A stretch of 64,000 bases of DNA. It comes from JANQEU01 sp965601455 (GTDB lineage Bacteria > Bacteroidota > Bacteroidia > Cytophagales > Cyclobacteriaceae). Under the pieces are notes generated by a model. The model had not been told where the DNA came from, ran no database searches, and saw only the letters and a list, made by a program, of their open reading frames with translations. The stretch is from the NCBI GenBank assembly GCA_965601455.1, contig OZ271831.1:4092001-4156000 (forward strand), given 5' to 3'. Shown here one piece after another: positions 59,523-64,000 of the stretch. Position numbers and translations under genes: made by a program. Every line of letters starts with the position of its first letter. Position 1 is the stretch's first letter.

Positions 59523-60756
59523 AATTAAATCAAGCCTGGTGATACTATCAGGCTTGATTTTTTTCGGCTGCACTGAAGACAGTGGATTAACATTCGATAC
59601 ACAGGAAAGCCTTGCTCTGGAATACCTGGAATTCGAGCTAGACCACAGTAATGTCATAATCGACAGCCTACGAACAGATTTCACTTTTACTACTCTCGCT
59701 GGAGAATATAAACACGAAGAATTGGGACAGGTAAGAGCCGAATCTTACCTACAGTTTCAGTATGATTCTGGAGTGGTTATTTCAGACACTCTTCTTTATG
59801 ACGGAGTTACTTTTCAATTGAAGATAGGTGAATTTCTAAAGAATACTTCAGAGGATGAGGTGTCTTTTCTTGTTCAACCACTTGACCAGGAAATCTTTGG
59901 TTCCGTTGTCTATCTTTCAGACTTTGGAGCGGAAAAAGTGGATAATCCTGTCGACAATATTTCCATACGCGTAAGAGAAGAAAATCGACTTAGTTTTACG
60001 CGTCCGGATGCCATTGGAAATTACTTCTATGAGCAACTTATAGAGGAAGACTCGTTAACATTGAATTACCTTGGACGATTTTCATTATCACCGGCTGGTG
60101 ATATCGGTGCGGTTATTTCTATAGAACCTCTTTCAGATAGTTCGTCCGTAACTATTAACACCGTCGGTGCAGAATCAGGTATCTCCTATGCAACTCGATT
60201 TACTTTCAACCAGTACTACTCTGGAATTGAAAGAAATCGTGATATTCAGGGTAGTAGTCCGGAAAACCTGGAGGAGTTTGATTTGCCAAATGGGTCAGTC
60301 ATTAACCATCTTTTCGGTGTATATACCGTCGTTGACTTATCTCCATATAAGGACTTTGTTGAAGGAATAGGCGATATAGTCGTAAATCGTGCTGAGTTGG
60401 TCACCCCGGTTAGCGAAACAGATAAACCCCATGCCGGAATCAGATACTACTTTTATAATGATCAAACGGGAATCTATGGAGAGGGCAGGTATATAGAACC
60501 AACAACAACGGTGATTCTAACGAATGAGAGTTATGTGACGAATACACTTCAATTTCTAACGGCGGGAATTGAAGACTTATCATATGTCGCTGATGTCACG
60601 TTATTCTCAGACATCTACGCCAGGACATTCACAAGCACTGACGAATTCATTACCGACAGGCTTGTGCTCTTAGGAAATGATATTGTTACTTTGGACGAGA
60701 CAAAAGTTTCCGATGTATTAACACTTCGTGTTTACTACACTCAACCTACAAACTGA
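59506..60756 (+). CDS. DUF4270 family lipoprotein
   Basis: A 416-residue lipoprotein; the signal is MNLLDRIKSSLVILSGLIFFGC with Cys22 as the lipidated residue. The mature part is beta-rich (LALEYLEFELDHSNVIIDSL, YVADVTLFSDIYARTF) as in the DUF4270 family, which is found only in Bacteroidetes and has unknown function. The start at 59506 is the only one that gives a proper lipoprotein signal. It overlaps the upstream gene by 17 bases. Codons 8-20 coincide with a perfect 12-bp terminator hairpin plus T run, so expression should depend on read-through. glmS begins 18 bp after its stop. Confidence 0.88.
   Translation: MNLLDRIKSSLVILSGLIFFGCTEDSGLTFDTQESLALEYLEFELDHSNVIIDSLRTDFTFTTLAGEYKHEELGQVRAESYLQFQYDSGVVISDTLLYDGVTFQLKIGEFLKNTSEDEVSFLVQPLDQEIFGSVVYLSDFGAEKVDNPVDNISIRVREENRLSFTRPDAIGNYFYEQLIEEDSLTLNYLGRFSLSPAGDIGAVISIEPLSDSSSVTINTVGAESGISYATRFTFNQYYSGIERNRDIQGSSPENLEEFDLPNGSVINHLFGVYTVVDLSPYKDFVEGIGDIVVNRAELVTPVSETDKPHAGIRYYFYNDQTGIYGEGRYIEPTTTVILTNESYVTNTLQFLTAGIEDLSYVADVTLFSDIYARTFTSTDEFITDRLVLLGNDIVTLDETKVSDVLTLRVYYTQPTN
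59527..59564 (+). terminator. Intrinsic terminator inside the DUF4270 signal-peptide codons
   Basis: AAATCAAGCCTG (59527-59538) pairs perfectly with CAGGCTTGATTT (59549-59560), ten-base loop, followed by more T to 59564. It begins 5 bases after the stop of the upstream gene and lies wholly within the coding sequence of the DUF4270 gene. Confidence 0.9.
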
Positions 60757-60774
60757 TCATTTAAAACCTGCTTT

Positions 60775-62613
60775 ATGTGCGGAATTGTTGCTTATTTGGG
60801 ACAAAAAGAAGCTTATCCCATATTGGTAAAGGGTCTGAAAAGACTAGAGTATCGTGGTTACGATAGCGCGGGAATTGCGGTAATCGAAAATGGAGATCTA
60901 ATCGTTACCAAAAAAACCGGTAAGGTTTCAAATCTGGAAGAGTCTTCCAGTCTTCTTCAATTGACCGGAAATATCGGTATAGGACATACTCGATGGGCCA
61001 CTCACGGTGAACCATCCGATCGTAATGCCCATCCACATTATTCTTCCAACGAGTCACTTGCTATCATACATAACGGAATCATTGAGAACTACGAAACCTT
61101 AAAGCAAGACCTACTCAAACACGGATATGAATTCAAAAGCGATACCGATACTGAGGTATTGGCCAATTTCATTGAGTATGTCAAAGAGATAGATCATATT
61201 TCACTGGCTGATGCCGTGAGAATTGCTCTGACAAGGGTTGTTGGTGCTTACGCTATTGTTGTGATTTCACCGGAAAATCCGGATCAGCTTATCGCTGCAA
61301 GAAAAGGGAGCCCATTGGTTGTCGGACTTGGTGATGGAGAGTATTTCCTTGCTTCAGACGCCACACCCATAATTGAGTATACAAATGAGGTTATCTATCT
61401 GAACGATGAGGAAATAGCGATTATCGATCGTACTGGATACAGAATTAAAGACATACAGGACGTACCGAAGACACCTCAAATCCAGACATTGGATATGGAG
61501 TTGGATGCCCTGGAAAAAGGTGGTTACGAACACTTCATGTTGAAAGAAATATTCGAGCAACCACACTCTATCGCTGACTGTATGCGGGGCAGACTGAATG
61601 CCAAATCCGGTAAACTACTCCTGGGAGGAATTAGGAATTACGCCAATCGATTGATCAATGCAGAGAAGATTATCATACTAGGTTGCGGTACTTCATGGCA
61701 TGCAGGCCTGGTAGCAGAGTATATTATTGAGGAATTTTGCAGAATACCTGTTGAGGTTGAATACGCTTCCGAATTCCGATATAGAAACCCAATAATCAAG
61801 GAAAATGATATTGTTATCGCAATATCCCAATCAGGTGAAACTGCTGATACATTAGCGGCCTTAGAGTTAGCCAAGTCTAAAGGTGCTTTCATTTTTGGAG
61901 TGGTTAATGCTGTAGGAAGCTCTATCGCAAGGATTACCCACGAAGGAGCTTATTTACATGCTGGACCGGAAATTGGGGTGGCAAGCACAAAAGCTTTCAC
62001 CGCGCAATTGACGGTTCTTACAATGATCGCTCTTCGAATTGCACGCAGAAAAGGAACCATAAGCGAAAGGGATTACCACTCTCTTTTGGTAGAGCTTGAA
62101 AGCATCCCTGAGAAGGTGTCGAGAGCACTACAGAGTAATGATCAAATCATCGAGATTTCAAAGAAATTCAAAGATGCTACCAACTTTTTGTATCTCGGAA
62201 GGGGGTATAACTTTCCGGTAGCACTGGAAGGTGCATTGAAACTCAAGGAGATATCTTACATACACGCTGAAGGATATCCGGCAGCGGAAATGAAGCACGG
62301 ACCTATTGCCCTCATTGACGAGAACATGCCTGCCGTTTTTATCGCCACAAAAGACAGTTCCTACGAAAAAATTGTTTCTAATATCCAGGAAGTGAAGGCA
62401 AGAAAGGGCATCGTGATCGCTATTGTTACTGAGGGCGATTCTGAAATATCGAAGTTGGCGGATTACACGGTGGAAGTACCTTCCACACATGAAGCCCTAA
62501 TGCCCTTAGTCGCAGTGATCCCACTGCAGTTGCTATCCTATCATATAGCCGTAATGAGAGGATGTAATGTAGATCAGCCTAGAAATTTAGCAAAATCCGT
62601 TACTGTTGAATAA
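60775..62613 (+). CDS. glmS: Glutamine--fructose-6-phosphate aminotransferase
   Basis: Makes glucosamine-6-phosphate for the cell wall and LPS. The 612 residues begin with the nucleophile Cys2 (MCGIVAYLG after Met removal) and the class II glutamine amidotransferase domain (EYRGYDSAGIAV, GIGHTRWATHG), and continue with two SIS sugar-isomerase domains (GCGTSWHAGLVAEY near 298, SQSGETADTLAAL near 344, GVASTKAFTAQ near 397) and the end MPLVAVIPLQLLSYHIAVMRG-type and DQPRNLAKSVTVE. Full length. No glmS ribozyme is expected in this phylum, and none is visible in the 18-bp gap upstream. Confidence 0.98.
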   Translation: MCGIVAYLGQKEAYPILVKGLKRLEYRGYDSAGIAVIENGDLIVTKKTGKVSNLEESSSLLQLTGNIGIGHTRWATHGEPSDRNAHPHYSSNESLAIIHNGIIENYETLKQDLLKHGYEFKSDTDTEVLANFIEYVKEIDHISLADAVRIALTRVVGAYAIVVISPENPDQLIAARKGSPLVVGLGDGEYFLASDATPIIEYTNEVIYLNDEEIAIIDRTGYRIKDIQDVPKTPQIQTLDMELDALEKGGYEHFMLKEIFEQPHSIADCMRGRLNAKSGKLLLGGIRNYANRLINAEKIIILGCGTSWHAGLVAEYIIEEFCRIPVEVEYASEFRYRNPIIKENDIVIAISQSGETADTLAALELAKSKGAFIFGVVNAVGSSIARITHEGAYLHAGPEIGVASTKAFTAQLTVLTMIALRIARRKGTISERDYHSLLVELESIPEKVSRALQSNDQIIEISKKFKDATNFLYLGRGYNFPVALEGALKLKEISYIHAEGYPAAEMKHGPIALIDENMPAVFIATKDSSYEKIVSNIQEVKARKGIVIAIVTEGDSEISKLADYTVEVPSTHEALMPLVAVIPLQLLSYHIAVMRGCNVDQPRNLAKSVTVE

Positions 62614-62996
62614 TGAAAGAAATAATCAATTCCGACAAAGCTCCTGCTCCGATTGGTCCATATAGCCAATCAGTGAAAGCCAATGGCATGCTATTCGTTT
62701 CCGGTCAAATACCGATCAATCAGGAAACCGGAGACCTTATATCTGGTTCGATTGAATCAGAAACCGAGCAGGTTATGAAAAATCTGGGATACATCTTAGA
62801 CGAAGCGGGTTGTTCGTTTTCTCACGTAATCAAGTGTACCATTTTCGTCAAAAACATGGGAGACTTTGCGAAAGTAAACGAGGTTTACGGTAGGTATTTT
62901 GATGAGAACCCTCCTGCCAGAGAGACGGTTGAAGTTTCCGATCTTCCAAAAAGCGTAAATGTTGAGATTTCTTGCATTGCTGTTGAGGAACAATAA
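62613..62996 (+). CDS. ridA: RidA family deaminase
   Basis: Hydrolyses reactive 2-aminoacrylate and related enamines made by PLP enzymes. The 127 residues match RidA: APAPIGPYSQSVKANGMLFVSGQIP near 10-34 (given in parts: GPYSQSVKANG, LFVSGQIPI), KCTIFVKNMGDFAKVNEVYG near 87-106, and the active-site arginine in NPPARETVEVSDLPK near 108-122. It overlaps glmS by one base and is followed 7 bp later by gltX. Confidence 0.95.
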   Translation: MKEIINSDKAPAPIGPYSQSVKANGMLFVSGQIPINQETGDLISGSIESETEQVMKNLGYILDEAGCSFSHVIKCTIFVKNMGDFAKVNEVYGRYFDENPPARETVEVSDLPKSVNVEISCIAVEEQ

Positions 62997-63003
62997 TATA
63001 TAG

Positions 63004-64000
63004 ATGTCCAAAGTACGAGTAAGGTTTGCCCCTAGCCCCACAGGAGGCCTCCATATAGGTGGCGTTCGAACTGCCCTTTTCAATTATCTATTCGCTAAAA
63101 AACATGGTGGAGACTTCATTTTAAGGATTGAAGATACCGACCAAACAAGATATGTGGAGGGTGCAGAAGAGTACATCAACCAAACACTTAGATGGTTGAA
63201 AATTGATCCGGATGAAGGTCCTGCGATCGGAGGCCCATTCATTCCGTATCGACAATCTGAGAGACAAAGTATTTATAAAAAGTACGCAGAGGAACTCCTC
63301 GAAAAAGGTTTGGCTTATTACGCTTTCGATACCCCCGAAGAACTAGACGAAATGCGGGCCAAATTAAAGAGTCGAGGCATGGTGAATCTTAATTACAACT
63401 CGGCCTCAAGGATGGGCATGAAAAACTCATTGACCCTTTCCGAAAGTGATGTACAATCTCGTTTAGAAGGTGGAGAGCCATATGTAATTAGGGTGAAAAT
63501 TCCCGAGAAAGATGAAATAAGACTTCAAGATATGGTTAGAGGCTGGGTGCACGTACACTCCAACAGCCTTGACGATAAAGTCATTCTAAAATCCGATGGC
63601 TTACCAACCTACCATCTGGCCAACATTGTGGATGACCACCTAATGAAAATCACTCATGTTATTCGGGGTGAAGAATGGCTGCCTTCAGCCCCATTGCATG
63701 TACTTCTTTACCGCTTTCTTGGTTGGGAAGATACCATGCCCAAGTTTGCGCACCTTCCACTCATATTGAAAGCTGATGGAAATGGTAAATTGAGTAAAAG
63801 GGCGGCAGACAAGGCGGGTTTTCCAATTTTTCCCATGAATTGGAGCGATGCGGAAAGTGAAAGTATAGGATTCAAAGAATCAGGATACCTACCTGGAGCT
63901 TTAATAAATTTCCTTGCACTACTCGGTTGGAATCCTGGAACAGATCAGGAGATATTCAATATTGAAGAACTCACTGAGTCCTTTTCCATAGAAAGGATTG
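63004..64000 (+). CDS. gltX: Glutamyl-tRNA synthetase (5' part; runs off window end)
   Basis: Charges tRNA-Glu. About 332 codons are visible and the frame is open to the last base, so the 3' third is outside the window. The class I motifs are present: RFAPSPTGGLHIGGVRTALF at 7-26 (HIGG variant of HIGH) and ILKADGNGKLSKR near 254-266 (KLSKR for KMSKS). RIEDTDQTRYVEGAE near 42-56 and GEEWLPSAPLHVLLY near 223-237 also agree. Lacking a GlnRS N-terminal pattern, it reads as GluRS. It closes the glmS-ridA run. Confidence 0.95.
   Translation, partial: MSKVRVRFAPSPTGGLHIGGVRTALFNYLFAKKHGGDFILRIEDTDQTRYVEGAEEYINQTLRWLKIDPDEGPAIGGPFIPYRQSERQSIYKKYAEELLEKGLAYYAFDTPEELDEMRAKLKSRGMVNLNYNSASRMGMKNSLTLSESDVQSRLEGGEPYVIRVKIPEKDEIRLQDMVRGWVHVHSNSLDDKVILKSDGLPTYHLANIVDDHLMKITHVIRGEEWLPSAPLHVLLYRFLGWEDTMPKFAHLPLILKADGNGKLSKRAADKAGFPIFPMNWSDAESESIGFKESGYLPGALINFLALLGWNPGTDQEIFNIEELTESFSIERI

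Noticed and set aside
60757..60774. glmS ribozyme upstream of glmS
   Set aside because: The gap is only 18 bp and the ribozyme is mainly a Firmicutes element; no matching core is present.

Overview
This is a 64 kb chromosomal segment from a Bacteroidetes bacterium, most likely a marine member of the Cytophagales or a close relative. The evidence is lineage-typical genes (DUF4834, DUF4270, PorT-like barrel, CzcA fused to a TolC-like domain, AccD without zinc cysteines, CarB without its allosteric domain), TAnnTTTG-type -7 promoter elements, and few Shine-Dalgarno sites. Most genes are housekeeping, coding density is very high, and there is no prophage, insertion sequence, CRISPR array or rRNA operon.

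Layout. 1-4.3 kb: asnS divergent from rpoN, then a membrane protein and a beta-barrel protein. 4.6-7.9 kb: a surface lipoprotein and TonB-dependent receptor pair. 7.9-11.3 kb: a reverse-strand group of a nucleoside-hydrolase-like protein, an ECF sigma factor and a GH140-like glycosidase. 11.4-11.7 kb: tRNA-Arg(ACG) plus a decayed copy of its 3' end and terminator. 11.9-17.7 kb: a heavy-metal efflux operon (His-rich protein, CzcA-TolC fusion, adaptor). 17.9-21.3 kb: a Rieske lipoprotein, an amidohydrolase, two small membrane proteins and an arginase-fold protein. 21.3-26.7 kb: nqrF, accD, DUF4834, carB. 26.9-32.5 kb: a secreted protein and a probable operon for D-glutamate or cell-wall peptide use (dgcA/dgcN-like pair, serine hydrolase, transglutaminase-like/TPR protein). 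32.6-36.2 kb: a WYL regulator, two small alpha/beta proteins and a lipoprotein amidase. 36.2-41.9 kb: odhA-odhB-lpdA (2-oxoglutarate dehydrogenase). 42.1-44.6 kb: rpsP-rimM-trmD-rplS. 44.6-53 kb: dapF, secA, SPOR protein, M20 peptidase, Na/Pi transporter, two envelope proteins. 53-58.6 kb: AraC regulator, acyl-CoA dehydrogenase, and the yugP-rfaE2-flippase-like-panD-panC operon read leftwards. 58.7-64 kb: a half-length starch-synthase-like protein, DUF4270 lipoprotein, glmS, ridA-like gene and gltX (cut by the window end).

The most notable signals are architectural. A textbook intrinsic terminator lies inside the signal-peptide codons of the DUF4270 gene, and two other genes (dapF, arginase-like) start 4-17 nt after an intrinsic terminator, which suggests attenuation or translation-coupled antitermination. 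Five of six convergent gene pairs share or abut their stop codons. The tRNA-Arg carries a compensated A19-U56 pair in place of the near-invariant G19-C56. A perfect 24-bp palindrome sits in the acyl-CoA dehydrogenase promoter. No wholly new multi-gene system is obvious. The best candidates for new biology are the terminator-in-gene arrangements and the DgcN/DgcA-like operon with its extra periplasmic genes.
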